DNA from: Marinitoga sp. 1197
Lineage (GTDB): Bacteria > Thermotogota > Thermotogae > Petrotogales > Petrotogaceae
Reading direction: 5' to 3'
NCBI RefSeq assembly: GCF_001021165.1
Contig: NZ_AZAY01000016.1
Span: 1-64,000 of the forward strand
DNA length: 64,000 nucleotides
Positions 1 to 8,563 of the stretch are shown piece by piece (within the stretch, counting starts at the first letter, position 1; each line of letters opens with the position of its first letter). The notes under the pieces were generated by a model, which saw only the letters and a list, made by a program, of their open reading frames with translations, made no database searches and was not told the DNA's origin. A program made the translations under genes and the position numbers.

Positions 1-1174
1 TGTCTACTTTTTTGCTTAATTCCATTAATGGTTTTGATATTTTTCTGGCAAATATTATTGATATTATTATCGATATTATTAATATTATTATTGAGGTTAT
101 TATCAACACTATTTTTATCTTTTCTGATGCTAAAAATGCTTCTTTTGTCGATACTTCTGATATAAATGCCCATTTTATTTCTTTGTATTTAAATGGCGCA
201 TATGCCACTATTACTTTTTCACCTTTGTAATTTCTCCCTATTTCCCATCCTGTTTCTCCTGATAATGCCTTTTCTACATAATCTGTTTCTACTTTTTGTT
301 TTAATATCGTTTCTTCTCCTGGTAGATTGTTTTTCATTATTTTATCTTCACTTACTATATATGTCTTTCCTGTTTCTCCCATTCCACTTTTGTCAAGAAA
401 TATATTTTCAAATGTTTCATCTAAAATTCTGACTATTAAATACCCTACATTTTCACCATCATATAATACTCTTTTTCCGGCAAAAAAACCGTGTTCTTCT
501 TCACCAATATTATATGATTCTATATCCGAAAAATGAACATTATCATCATTAGACTGTTTTAGAATATTATATAACCTTCCTAAAACAGTATCTTTATATT
601 TACCATTTTCTATATTTGTTCCAAAATCTTCGTTTTTTTTCACAGAATACAATATATAACCATCAGGCGTTATATAATAAATATCATAATATATTTCTTT
701 TATATTTATTAATTTTCTTAATAATGGGTTTATCTGCTCATGTATGGAATTATATTGATATATTTCATCCAATATATCTGGTGATATTTTATTTTGATCA
801 AAATTATCATCATAGAAAAAATTATCTAATTTTTCTCTATTTTTATATGGGTTTTTTTCATAATATACTATCTGTAAGTCTTTTAAATATTTATCAAATC
901 CACCTAAACTTTTTGAAAAATCTTCTTCACCATAAAAACCATTTAAATTTTCTATTATAACTGGCATTTCTGTGAAATAAACTAAATCGTTTTTTACCTC
1001 AGATAATGTTTTTTCTAAAAATACTTTTTTTGAATCTCTTGCAACTATGAGCTTATCAACAAAACTTTGTTGAAGTGAATTTTGTGAATTGGTAAGACTT
1101 ATATAAAAGAATATCGAAAAGGATATGAAAAGCAAAGAAAACACCAGTATGAGAATTTTAGAATTTATTTTCAT
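1..1174 (-). CDS. Cache-domain membrane sensor, probably a methyl-accepting chemotaxis protein (5' part only)
   Basis: The reading frame is open from an ATG at 1174 to the window edge (about 391 codons) and is preceded by an AGGGAGGG ribosome site at 1181-1188. The product starts with a membrane helix (residues about 2-25) and has a long extracytoplasmic region (about 30-350). That region ends in a Cache-like stretch with the pattern VAYAPFKYKEIKWAFISEV. A second, very isoleucine-rich helix follows (about 353-375), then the start of a HAMP domain (ARKISKPLMELSKKVD) where the window ends. The architecture fits a ligand-sensing chemoreceptor. The missing C-terminus could instead be a histidine kinase or cyclase, so the output is not proven. 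It lies 24 bp behind the hydrolase gene and may be cotranscribed with it. Confidence 0.75.
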   Translation of the reverse strand, partial: MKINSKILILVFSLLFISFSIFFYISLTNSQNSLQQSFVDKLIVARDSKKVFLEKTLSEVKNDLVYFTEMPVIIENLNGFYGEEDFSKSLGGFDKYLKDLQIVYYEKNPYKNREKLDNFFYDDNFDQNKISPDILDEIYQYNSIHEQINPLLRKLINIKEIYYDIYYITPDGYILYSVKKNEDFGTNIENGKYKDTVLGRLYNILKQSNDDNVHFSDIESYNIGEEEHGFFAGKRVLYDGENVGYLIVRILDETFENIFLDKSGMGETGKTYIVSEDKIMKNNLPGEETILKQKVETDYVEKALSGETGWEIGRNYKGEKVIVAYAPFKYKEIKWAFISEVSTKEAFLASEKIKIVLIITSIIILIISIIISIIFARKISKPLMELSKKVD

Positions 1175-1198
1175 ATTTTTCCCTCCCTGAAATAATAA

Positions 1199-1942
1199 TT
1201 AATTTATAAACTCTAAAATATTAGAAATATATTTATCTTTATATCGTGGTTCATTAAAAATCTCATGCTTGGCATATTTATGTTTTTGTATGACCAATGT
1301 TTTGAATTTTTTTGCTAATTCATTACAACTATCAACTTTAATTATTTTATCGGATTCTCCATATTGTAATAATACGGGTATATCAACATTTTCCGCTTCT
1401 TCTAAAGCTTTTTCGGCTTCTGAAAAAAGTTGTTTTGCAGTTTTAAAGGCTATTTTATTATGAACAAGAGGATCATCTAAATACTCTTTAATTGCCTTTT
1501 CATCATGACATAAATCTTTTGGGTCTATACCATTGTTTATTGATATTTTTCCCATCCATCCTATTGTTGATAATAAAATTTTATGAAATGCTGTATATAA
1601 TTTTCCAACTGCTGGAGAAGATAATATCAATTTTTCCGGTTTTTTATTAGAATATTCTGTATATCTTAATGCAATTAGGCCGCCCATACTATGACCAAAT
1701 AATATAAATTTTTCTGGTGTTATTTCTTCTATAAATTTGTATATTTTATAAAAACTTTTTATATAACCTTTTGGTCCTTCACTTACTCCATGCCCTGGAA
1801 GATCAAAAGTAATCACCTGATAGTCTATATCAAGAAGTATATCTATTAAAAATTTGTATCTTCCAGAATGCTCGCCTAACCCGTGAATAATTACAAATGT
1901 TTTTTTCGAATTTTCAGTACTTTTATATCTTTTCAAAAACAT
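1199..1942 (-). CDS. Alpha/beta hydrolase, monoacylglycerol lipase-like
   Basis: The 247-residue protein has a complete serine-hydrolase triad: nucleophile elbow GHSMGG with Ser85, Asp198 in YGESDK, and His226 in KHEIF. The oxyanion-hole motif HGLGEHSGRY (residues 20-29) and the DLPGHGVSEGPKG stretch are characteristic of the monoacylglycerol lipase/lysophospholipase branch (Hydrolase_4). It lacks a signal peptide, so it probably acts in the cytoplasm on monoglycerides or other carboxyl esters. The real substrate cannot be read from sequence. It follows rho on the same strand, with the palindromic repeat in between. Confidence 0.85.
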   Translation of the reverse strand: MFLKRYKSTENSKKTFVIIHGLGEHSGRYKFLIDILLDIDYQVITFDLPGHGVSEGPKGYIKSFYKIYKFIEEITPEKFILFGHSMGGLIALRYTEYSNKKPEKLILSSPAVGKLYTAFHKILLSTIGWMGKISINNGIDPKDLCHDEKAIKEYLDDPLVHNKIAFKTAKQLFSEAEKALEEAENVDIPVLLQYGESDKIIKVDSCNELAKKFKTLVIQKHKYAKHEIFNEPRYKDKYISNILEFIN

Positions 1943-1979
1943 TTTATCACCTTAATTTTTTTTATTTTTTCTTAATTTA

Positions 1980-2176
1980 GTCTGTCTAAAAAGTCTCAAA
2001 TGAAACGAAGACTCGAAGATTGCCCTTAAAATTATGAATGTAAGCCGTCAAAAAAACAGGATGTTTTTTTGAGTGAAGCTTTTTTATGGATAAAAAATCT
2101 GAACGACGGCTGAGAATGAATAATTTTAAGGATTAGCAATCGAGCTGTCTGAGTGAATTTGACTTTTTGGACAGTC
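1980..2176. repeat. Palindromic dispersed repeat, copy 1 (~197 bp)
   Basis: The element has imperfect 16-bp terminal inverted repeats (GTCTGTCTAAAAAGTC at 1980-1995 and GACTTTTTGGACAGTC at 2161-2176). Internal arms also pair: CTCGA with TCGAG, CCTTAAAATTAT with ATAATTTTAAGG, and AGCCGTC with GACGGCT. The whole element can fold into one long branched hairpin. A second copy lies at 31999-32204. It has no coding potential and fills the gap between rho and the hydrolase gene. It resembles a MITE or a large REP-type element. No transposase is visible nearby. Confidence 0.85.
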
Positions 2177-2194
2177 TTTTTTAATTTATATTTT

Positions 2195-3508
2195 TTAATT
2201 CATAAATTTTTGTTTTTCTATTTCTTTAAATAATTTTTTATTATTGTCATATTTTCTCATTAATCTGAAAATCTCCATTATTGCTTCTTCTTTTGACAAA
2301 TCATGTAACCAATTTCTTAAAATCCATGAATATCTAAGTTCTTCTTTTGTAAATAATAATTCTTCTTTTCTTGTTCCAGAAAGTTTTATATCTATTGATG
2401 GGAATATTCTTTTATTTGCTAATTCTCTTGATAATACCAATTCCATATTTCCCGTTCCTTTAAATTCTTCAAATATTACTTCATCCATCTTTGAACCAGT
2501 TTCAACAAGCGCTGTCGCCAATATAGTTAAACTTCCTCCCTCTCTAATTCGTCTTGCGGCACCAAAAAATTTTTTCGGAAATGTTAATGCAGAAGGATCT
2601 ACACCTCCACTTAATAATTTACCACTTGGCGGAACATAAAGGTTATATGCTCTTGCAAGCCTTGTCAATGAATCCATTAATATAATAACATCATGACCAA
2701 ATTCAACCAATCTTTTTGCCATATTTAAAGTCATTTCAGCAACTTTTATCTGATTTTTTGGGTCCATATCAAAAGGCGCTGCTATTACTTCCGCATCAAC
2801 TGTTTCTCTTATATCTGTAACCTCTTCAGGTCTTTCATCTATTAATAATACTATTCTTTTGGTCTCTGGATTATTTTTTGCTATAGAATTTGCCATGTCT
2901 TTTAATAATGTTGTTTTACCAGCTTTTGGTGGTGCAACTATAAGACCTCTTTGCCCTTTACCAATAGGTGAAAATATGTCTATAATTCTTGAACTAACTG
3001 GGGAAGATTCAGATTCCAGTTGAAGCCTTTCATTTGGATAGACTGGTGTAAGATTTTCAAAAGAAATTCTATCTCTTGCATGCTCAGGTGCCTGATAATT
3101 TACAGCTTCAACACGCAATAATGCAAAAAATTTTTCTCCTTCTTTGGGAGGACGTACCTGCCCTGCAACTGTATCACCTGTTGCTAAATTAAACCTTCTG
3201 ATTTGTGATTGAGATACATATACATCATCATTTCCGTTTAATAAAGAATTGTGTGTATTCCTTAAAAAACCATATCCATCTGGTAATATTTCAAGAACTC
3301 CTTCATGAAAAAAATATCCAAATGATTCAGTTTGTTTGCTGAGTATTTTAAATTTTAATTCATGATCAGTCAATACAGAGTAATTTTCTATTCCATATTT
3401 TCGTGCAAGATTATATAATTGTCTTCTGGACATTTGATTTAATTTTCCCATATCTATTTCTACAGGAATTATTTCATCTTTTTTTACATCTTTATTATTT
3501 TCATTCAC
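2195..3508 (-). CDS. rho: Transcription termination factor Rho
   Basis: This 437-residue hexameric RNA helicase loads on nascent RNA and releases RNA polymerase using ATP. Visible domains are the N-terminal Rho_N helical domain (about 20-60), an OB-fold RNA-binding domain (about 65-140), and a RecA-like motor with Walker A APPKAGKT at 192-199 and Walker B around VIILMDSLTR. Length and motifs are normal, without the long insertion found in some Thermotogales and actinobacterial Rho proteins. It lies downstream of rplQ but is separated from it by a terminator and has its own promoter motif at 3671-3679. Confidence 0.97.
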   Translation of the reverse strand: MNENNKDVKKDEIIPVEIDMGKLNQMSRRQLYNLARKYGIENYSVLTDHELKFKILSKQTESFGYFFHEGVLEILPDGYGFLRNTHNSLLNGNDDVYVSQSQIRRFNLATGDTVAGQVRPPKEGEKFFALLRVEAVNYQAPEHARDRISFENLTPVYPNERLQLESESSPVSSRIIDIFSPIGKGQRGLIVAPPKAGKTTLLKDMANSIAKNNPETKRIVLLIDERPEEVTDIRETVDAEVIAAPFDMDPKNQIKVAEMTLNMAKRLVEFGHDVIILMDSLTRLARAYNLYVPPSGKLLSGGVDPSALTFPKKFFGAARRIREGGSLTILATALVETGSKMDEVIFEEFKGTGNMELVLSRELANKRIFPSIDIKLSGTRKEELLFTKEELRYSWILRNWLHDLSKEEAIMEIFRLMRKYDNNKKLFKEIEKQKFMN

Positions 3509-3670
3509 GATTTCACCTCATTGAATTTATTTGTAATTGAATCTATTATATTCATTGATTATTTTTTCGTAATTTTACTTCATATGTGTTATCAATAATA
3601 AGTCCAATTGATATTAGCAGAATGTTAGAAGTTTATGAAGAATTATTTTTGTGGATGCTTTTTATTGTAT

Positions 3671-3679
3671 ATTATACCA
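3671..3679 (-). promoter_or_regulatory. Extended -10 promoter for rho
   Basis: The minus strand reads TGGTATAAT, a full extended -10 element (TGn plus TATAAT). No good -35 box sits 17 bp upstream, as is common for extended -10 promoters. It lies about 165 bp upstream of the rho start, in the gap after the ribosomal-operon terminator. The same nonamer occurs before the MFS gene and the cobalamin adenosyltransferase gene. Confidence 0.55.
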
Positions 3680-3738
3680 CATTTTTTATTATATAAAAAA
3701 CTATCAACAACTGTATAAAAAAGTTTTATTTACAATCT

Positions 3739-3775
3739 AAATAATAAAATGCCCCATTGGGGCATTTTATTATTT
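3739..3775 (-). terminator. Intrinsic terminator of the ribosomal superoperon
   Basis: A near-perfect inverted repeat with arms 3739-3756 and 3758-3775 has a GCCCCA/TGGGGC core flanked by AT-rich arms that supply the U-rich tail. The stop codon of rplQ (3770-3772) lies inside the stem, so translation and terminator folding compete. It closes the operon that starts at rpsL. Confidence 0.85.
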
Positions 3776-4180
3776 TTCTTCTTCGTTTTCCTTTTTCTCT
3801 ATATTTTCAACTAATTGTAATAAAGATAATTCTGCAGCATCTCCTCTTCTAAACCCTATTTTTAATATTCTTGTATATCCACTGTTTCTATTTTCAAATA
3901 CTGGTGCAATTTCATCTACTACTTTATTCGTAAATTTTCTATCATTAAAATATCTATTTATCTGTCTTCTTAAAGCAATACTTCTATCTTTATTGTCTGT
4001 TGTTTTTGCTTCTTTAGCCTTTGTCAAGATTTTTTCAACTAATGGCCTTACTGCTTTAGCTTTTGCTGTTGTTGTTATTATGCTCCCATGCTCAAACACT
4101 TCTCTTGCTAAATTTTTTAATAATGCCTTCCTATGTGAAGCATATCTGCTTAATTTGTTTGTTTTTACTCTATGTCTCAT
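3770..4180 (-). CDS. rplQ: 50S ribosomal protein L17
   Basis: The 136-residue L17 is recognised by its N-terminus ([20 protein letters not shown]) and the [13 protein letters not shown]-like region. It sits near the peptide exit tunnel. It has a short acidic C-terminal tail ([12 protein letters not shown]) beyond the conserved core. It is the last gene of the superoperon, directly after rpoA as in most bacteria, and its stop codon is embedded in the terminator stem. Confidence 0.97.
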   Translation of the reverse strand: MRHRVKTNKLSRYASHRKALLKNLAREVFEHGSIITTTAKAKAVRPLVEKILTKAKEAKTTDNKDRSIALRRQINRYFNDRKFTNKVVDEIAPVFENRNSGYTRILKIGFRRGDAAELSLLQLVENIEKKENEEEK

Positions 4181-4185
4181 AGTAA

Positions 4186-5235
4186 TCAGGCTCCTCCCTT
4201 CTGGATCTCATCATAATCCAATTGGAATTTTTCTTTTAATTCCTTTCGGATCTCATCTAAGGATTTCTTTCCAAAGTTTTTGATTTTCATTAATTCATCA
4301 GGATCCTTTTTTAGAATATCTCTAACTGTATGTATTTTTTCTCTTTTTAAACAATTTTTTGCTCTTTTGCTTAAATCTAATTCATCAATTTTTGTCTCTA
4401 ATATTTCAATATTAATAGTTTTAAATTCATCTTCTACTTCTTGAGTTGCAGATTCATCTACAATATTTTCACCTATTTCAATAATAGGTTGTTCTTCTTC
4501 TTTTTCTTCTATAATCTCTTTCCATGATGCATATATAATGTTAAAATGTTCAATTAGTATCTTGGTTGCTTTTACTAAAGCATCTTTGGGATCCACTGAT
4601 TTTTTCGTCCATACTTCCAGGATTAATTTGTCATAATCAGTTCTTTTACCAACACGAACATTCTCTGTTAAATAATTTACTCTAATAACAGGGCTGTAAA
4701 CTCCATCTATATATATATATTCTATATCTTTTGATAAATCCATTTCTGCCGTTGAAACAAATCCTTTCCCAATAGTTGCATATAATTCCATTTCGAATTT
4801 TCTATTTGTATTCATAGTTGCAATTTTAAATTCCGGATTTGCTATTTCAATTCCAGCAGGGGTTATTATATCTCCAGCTTTTATTTCAGCTGGACCCATT
4901 TTGTCTATTCTTAAAATTATTGGTTCTTTTAAATTAGTTATATTATCAAAATCTGTTACTTTTAGTTCCACTTTCTTTAAATTAACTGTGATTTCTAAAA
5001 TATCCTCTTGAACGCCTTCTATTACATCAAATTCATGTAATTTTCCTGGAATTCTGATGCTGGTAATTGCCAATCCAGGAATTGAGGATAACAATACTCT
5101 TCTCAATGCGTTACCTATTGTAACTGCATATCCTCTTTCTAAAGGCGACAAGACAAACCTGCCATATTTGTATTCTAATTCTTCTGATTCTTCTAAAGTT
5201 TCTAATATCATTTTCTCCGGTTTGATAAATTCCAT
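4186..5235 (-). CDS. rpoA: RNA polymerase subunit alpha
   Basis: The 349-residue subunit has the N-terminal assembly domain (about 1-235, with [27 protein letters not shown]) and a C-terminal domain (about 280-340) with the helix-hairpin-helix stretch [16 protein letters not shown]. The C-terminal domain binds UP elements and activators. The linker between domains is long and acidic ([19 protein letters not shown]). It lies between rpsD and rplQ as in the classical alpha operon. A perfect 9-bp stem-loop (5245-5267) sits right at its ribosome-binding region. Confidence 0.98.
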   Translation of the reverse strand: MEFIKPEKMILETLEESEELEYKYGRFVLSPLERGYAVTIGNALRRVLLSSIPGLAITSIRIPGKLHEFDVIEGVQEDILEITVNLKKVELKVTDFDNITNLKEPIILRIDKMGPAEIKAGDIITPAGIEIANPEFKIATMNTNRKFEMELYATIGKGFVSTAEMDLSKDIEYIYIDGVYSPVIRVNYLTENVRVGKRTDYDKLILEVWTKKSVDPKDALVKATKILIEHFNIIYASWKEIIEEKEEEQPIIEIGENIVDESATQEVEDEFKTINIEILETKIDELDLSKRAKNCLKREKIHTVRDILKKDPDELMKIKNFGKKSLDEIRKELKEKFQLDYDEIQKGGA

Positions 5236-5244
5236 TCATTACCC

Positions 5245-5267
5245 CCAATTTAGCTTTTCTAAATTGG
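5245..5267 (-). promoter_or_regulatory. Stem-loop at the rpoA ribosome-binding site
   Basis: On the minus strand CCAATTTAG and CTAAATTGG form a perfect 9-bp stem around a 5-nt loop. The 3' arm runs directly into GGGGGT, the Shine-Dalgarno candidate for rpoA. A second GGGGGT precedes the 5' arm. It has no U-tract, so it is not a terminator. Translational control or RNA processing between rpsD and rpoA is the likeliest role, but this is inferred from position only. Confidence 0.5.
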
Positions 5268-5321
5268 AGTGCACCCCCTTTCTTTTTGTTAGGCGCGTTT
5301 TTGCGATAATCAATGTAATTA

Positions 5322-5951
5322 TTATTTTGAATAAAGCTCGATGATAGCCTGTAAGTCTACTGGTACTTCCATCTCATCTAATGTTGGTAATCTTAAAAAT
5401 GTACCTTTGAATGCATTATAATCTACTTCTATCCAATCTAATTTTTTGTTTGCTTTTTGAGTTAATTCGATTCCCTGTTTAATAGGTAATATTGATCTAC
5501 TCTTTTCTTTCACTTCAATAACATCTCCTGGTTTTACTCTATATGATGGAATATCCACTTTTTTACCGTTCACAAGGAAATGTCCATGTCTTACTAATTG
5601 TCTTGCTGTTCTTCTGTTTACTGCATACCCCATTTGATATACAACATTGTCCAATCTTGTTTCAAGAATTCTCATTAAGTTTTCTCCTGTATTTCCTTCT
5701 TTTCTTGAAGCTTCATCAAAGTATCTTCTAAACTGTCTTTCTAATACACCATAAATTCTTTTTAATGCTTGTTTTGATCTTAATTGTAATCCATATTGTG
5801 TTGGTTTTTTTGTTTGTTTTCCGTGTTGCCCTGGTGCATATGGTCTTCTTGCAAGAGCACATTTGTCTGTATAACATCTTTCACCTTTTAAATATAATTT
5901 AAATCCTTCTCTTCTACAAAGTTTACAAAGAGATCCTATATATCTTGCCAT
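5322..5951 (-). CDS. rpsD: 30S ribosomal protein S4
   Basis: The 209-residue S4 is a primary 16S rRNA binder. In Escherichia coli it is also the translational repressor of the alpha operon. The N-terminus keeps four cysteines (C9, C12, C26, C31), so this is the zinc-binding form. The S4 RNA-binding domain is visible around residues 95-160 ([20 protein letters not shown]). A structured gap separates it from rpoA. Confidence 0.97.
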   Translation of the reverse strand: MARYIGSLCKLCRREGFKLYLKGERCYTDKCALARRPYAPGQHGKQTKKPTQYGLQLRSKQALKRIYGVLERQFRRYFDEASRKEGNTGENLMRILETRLDNVVYQMGYAVNRRTARQLVRHGHFLVNGKKVDIPSYRVKPGDVIEVKEKSRSILPIKQGIELTQKANKKLDWIEVDYNAFKGTFLRLPTLDEMEVPVDLQAIIELYSK

Positions 5952-5972
5952 TACATTCCCTCCTCTTAGGCC

Positions 5973-6356
5973 TTACATTCCTTTTCTTTTCTTTGGTCTA
6001 CAACCATTATGAGGTATTGGAGTTTTATCTTTAATATTTTCAATTACCAACCCTGCAGCTTGCATTGTTCTTATTGCTGATTCTCTTCCAGCACCTGGTC
6101 CTTTTACATATACATCTAATCTCTTTACTCCATATTTCAAAGCTTCTTTTGCAACTTTGTCTGCTGCTAACTGTGAAGCATATGGAGTTCCTTTTTTTGT
6201 TCCTGAAAAACCAGCTGTTCCTCCACTTGCCCAATATAATGTATTTCCTGCTGGATCTGTTAATGTTATTATCGTATTGTTAAAAGTTGATTGGATATGT
6301 ACAACTGCTTTTTCAAGAGATATTTTCTTTTTCTTTTGAGTTGTTCTCCTAGCCAT
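5973..6356 (-). CDS. rpsK: 30S ribosomal protein S11
   Basis: The 127-residue S11 lines the mRNA exit channel on the platform of the small subunit. The conserved core [20 protein letters not shown] and the C-terminal [15 protein letters not shown] are intact. It sits between rpsM and rpsD with short gaps, typical of the alpha-operon order. Confidence 0.97.
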   Translation of the reverse strand: MARRTTQKKKKISLEKAVVHIQSTFNNTIITLTDPAGNTLYWASGGTAGFSGTKKGTPYASQLAADKVAKEALKYGVKRLDVYVKGPGAGRESAIRTMQAAGLVIENIKDKTPIPHNGCRPKKRKGM

Positions 6357-6371
6357 AAATAAACCTCCTTA

Positions 6372-6740
6372 TTACTTTTTCTTGCCGATTTTTGAAGGTC
6401 TTGGACCCTTTCTTGTTCTTGCGTTTGAATGTGTTTTTTGTCCTCTAACAGGTAATCCATTTTTATGCCTGTAACCTCTGTATGAACCGATTTCAATTAA
6501 TCTCGCTATACTTTTTTGAATTTCCTGTCTTAATTCTCCTTCAACGAGGTAATGTTCGTTAATATAATGTGTTATTTTACTAATTTCATCATCTGTTAAT
6601 TCTTTTGCCCTTTTGTCAGGATCTATCCCTGTTGATTCTAATATTTCCATTGCTCTATGTTTGCCTATTCCATATATATATGTAAGAGCAATGAACAACT
6701 TCTTGTTGTTTGGTACTTCAACACCCAAAATACGTGGCAT
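6372..6740 (-). CDS. rpsM: 30S ribosomal protein S13
   Basis: The 122-residue S13 of the subunit head contacts the P-site tRNA and the 50S subunit. The N-terminal helix-turn pattern ([20 protein letters not shown]) and the basic C-terminus ([15 protein letters not shown]) are diagnostic. The reading frame is intact and ribosome site CTCC/GGAGG precedes it. Confidence 0.97.
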   Translation of the reverse strand: MPRILGVEVPNNKKLFIALTYIYGIGKHRAMEILESTGIDPDKRAKELTDDEISKITHYINEHYLVEGELRQEIQKSIARLIEIGSYRGYRHKNGLPVRGQKTHSNARTRKGPRPSKIGKKK

Positions 6741-6762
6741 TCAAATTTCCCTCCTTTAAAAT

Positions 6763-6879
6763 TTATCCCTGTCTTTGGTTATGCTTAGGATTTTTGGAAC
6801 AAACTACCCATACTCTGCCTTTTCTTCTTATAACTCTACAATGTTCACATCTTTTCTTTACTGAGGCTCTTACTTTCAT
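6763..6879 (-). CDS. rpmJ: 50S ribosomal protein L36
   Basis: A 38-residue reading frame, [20 protein letters not shown]..., ends with KHNQRQG. It has the CxxC...C...H ligand set (C11, C14, C27, H32), so it is the zinc-binding L36. ATG at 6879 is preceded by GAGGAGGAATGAGCAA. It fits exactly between infA and rpsM, its standard place. Confidence 0.96.
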   Translation of the reverse strand: MKVRASVKKRCEHCRVIRRKGRVWVVCSKNPKHNQRQG

Positions 6880-6883
6880 TTGC

Positions 6884-7135
6884 TCATTCCTCCTCACTAC
6901 TTGGATTTCTCTTAATTCTCTCTCTTCTTATTATTCTTCCTCTATTTAAATCATAGATAGATACTTCTACTATCACTCTATCTCCTGGTACTAATCTTAT
7001 AAAATTTTTCCTCATTTTACCGGAAATATGAGCGAGAATCATATGACCATTATCCAATTTTACTCTAAATGTAGCATTTGGTAACGATTCTACAATATGA
7101 CCTTCCATTACAATAACATCATCTTTTTTTGCCAC
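6884..7135 (-). CDS. infA: Translation initiation factor IF-1
   Basis: The 83-residue S1-domain protein blocks the A site during initiation. The core ([20 protein letters not shown] ... [10 protein letters not shown]) is typical. I chose the GTG at 7135 because the ribosome site GAGAGGTGA (7141-7149) lies 5 nt upstream. An in-frame GTG at 7144 is itself part of that site. A GTG start is also found for IF-1 in other bacteria. Confidence 0.93.
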   Translation of the reverse strand: MAKKDDVIVMEGHIVESLPNATFRVKLDNGHMILAHISGKMRKNFIRLVPGDRVIVEVSIYDLNRGRIIRRERIKRNPSSEEE

Positions 7136-7152
7136 GATAATCACCTCTCGGG

Positions 7153-7905
7153 CTAATCTAATATGGTTAATATCTCTGGACCATTTTTGGTGATAACCAG
7201 AGTATTTTCATAGTGAGCTGCATACGATCTATCTGCTGTAATAGCAGTCCAACCATCTTCCAACACTTCAACCTTATGTGTTCCTATAGATACCATTGGT
7301 TCTATTGCAAAAGTCATTCTTTCTCTAATTAGAGGACCTTTTCCTTTTGACCCATAATTTGGAATTTGCGGATCTTCATGTAATTTTCTTCCAACTCCAT
7401 GCCCAACATAATCTTTAATTATTGAAAATCCAAATGACTCAACATATGTTTGAATAGCATTGCCGATATCTCCTATTTTGTTTCCTGGAATAGCCTGTTC
7501 TATACCTATCCAGAATGATTTTTCCGTTACTTCGACTAATTTTTTTATTTCTTCAGAAACTTCACCTATAATGAATGTCCTTGCGGCGTCCGCTATATAT
7601 CCGTCTAATGTTAACCCCATATCTATTGATACTATATCCCCATTTTTGAATATTTTTTCCTTTAGTGGAAATCCATGCACAATTTCTTCGTTTACCGATA
7701 TACATGTAGCATACGGAAATCCACCATAACCTTTGAATGTAGGAATAAAACCTTTCGCTTTCATATAACTATTAACAAATTTTTCTACTTCATATGCATT
7801 CGAACCTTCTACTACTAAATCCTTTATTTTCTCAAAGAGGATAGCGAGCTGTCTTCCAGCTCGCTTCATTTTATCAACTTCGGATTGCGTCTTAACTAAA
7901 ATCAT
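7153..7905 (-). CDS. map: Methionine aminopeptidase type I
   Basis: The 250-residue enzyme removes the N-terminal Met from nascent proteins. The five metal ligands are visible: two Asp in [19 protein letters not shown], His in [12 protein letters not shown], and two Glu in FAIEPM and YENTLV. There is no N-terminal extension, hence type Ia. Its start overlaps the adk stop by 4 nt, indicating translational coupling. Confidence 0.97.
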   Translation of the reverse strand: MILVKTQSEVDKMKRAGRQLAILFEKIKDLVVEGSNAYEVEKFVNSYMKAKGFIPTFKGYGGFPYATCISVNEEIVHGFPLKEKIFKNGDIVSIDMGLTLDGYIADAARTFIIGEVSEEIKKLVEVTEKSFWIGIEQAIPGNKIGDIGNAIQTYVESFGFSIIKDYVGHGVGRKLHEDPQIPNYGSKGKGPLIRERMTFAIEPMVSIGTHKVEVLEDGWTAITADRSYAAHYENTLVITKNGPEILTILD

Positions 7906-8561
7906 ATTATCCCTTCCAATATATTAAACACTTCTTTTGTAACTATTTCAACCGTTCCACTACCGTCTAATGTAAAGAATTGGTTATACTTTCTATAAAA
8001 TTCTATTACGGGGTATGTTTTTTCCATATATACTTTGTATCTATCCCTTACTACTTCTTCTTTATCATCATCTCTTTGAATCAATTCTTCACCACATATA
8101 TCACATTTATTTTCTATTTTTGGTTTTAATGTTATTACATTATATATTTTTCCACATTTTGGACATATTCTTCGTGAGGTTATTCTTTTTACAACTGTTT
8201 TCTCATCAACTTCAAGGTATATTATTCCCGTTATAGGATTTTTTATATCCTTTAATAAAGTTTCTAATGCTTCAGCTTGTGGTAAAGTTCTTGGAAATCC
8301 ATCTAATATAAAGCCTTTTTCAACATCATTTTGATTTAATCTGTTTTTTATTACTTCCAACATTATTTCGTCTGATACAAGTTGTCCACTATCTAATACT
8401 GATTTTATTTTTTTTCCTAATTCACTTCCTGAAGCTACAGCTTCTCTTAACATATCACCTGTAGAAATATGAGGTATATTATATTTTTTAGAAACTTCTT
8501 TAGCTATAGTTCCTTTTCCTGCTCCAGGAGGACCAAAAAACAATAAGTTAAGCTTTTTCAT
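7902..8561 (-). CDS. adk: Adenylate kinase
   Basis: The 219-residue enzyme interconverts ATP + AMP with 2 ADP. P-loop GPPGAGKGT is at 10-18, and the AMP-binding stretch ISTGDMLREA follows. The lid carries a four-cysteine zinc site (CPKCGKIYN and CDICGEEL), as in Gram-positive and thermophile long-form enzymes. It lies between secY and map, the usual spc-operon position. Confidence 0.97.
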   Translation of the reverse strand: MKKLNLLFFGPPGAGKGTIAKEVSKKYNIPHISTGDMLREAVASGSELGKKIKSVLDSGQLVSDEIMLEVIKNRLNQNDVEKGFILDGFPRTLPQAEALETLLKDIKNPITGIIYLEVDEKTVVKRITSRRICPKCGKIYNVITLKPKIENKCDICGEELIQRDDDKEEVVRDRYKVYMEKTYPVIEFYRKYNQFFTLDGSGTVEIVTKEVFNILEGII

Positions 8562-8563
8562 TA

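Noticed and set aside
12-960. Plus-strand open frames in the first kilobase
   Set aside because: They mirror the minus-strand Cache sensor. Their products are hydrophobic low-complexity sequence and they have no ribosome sites.
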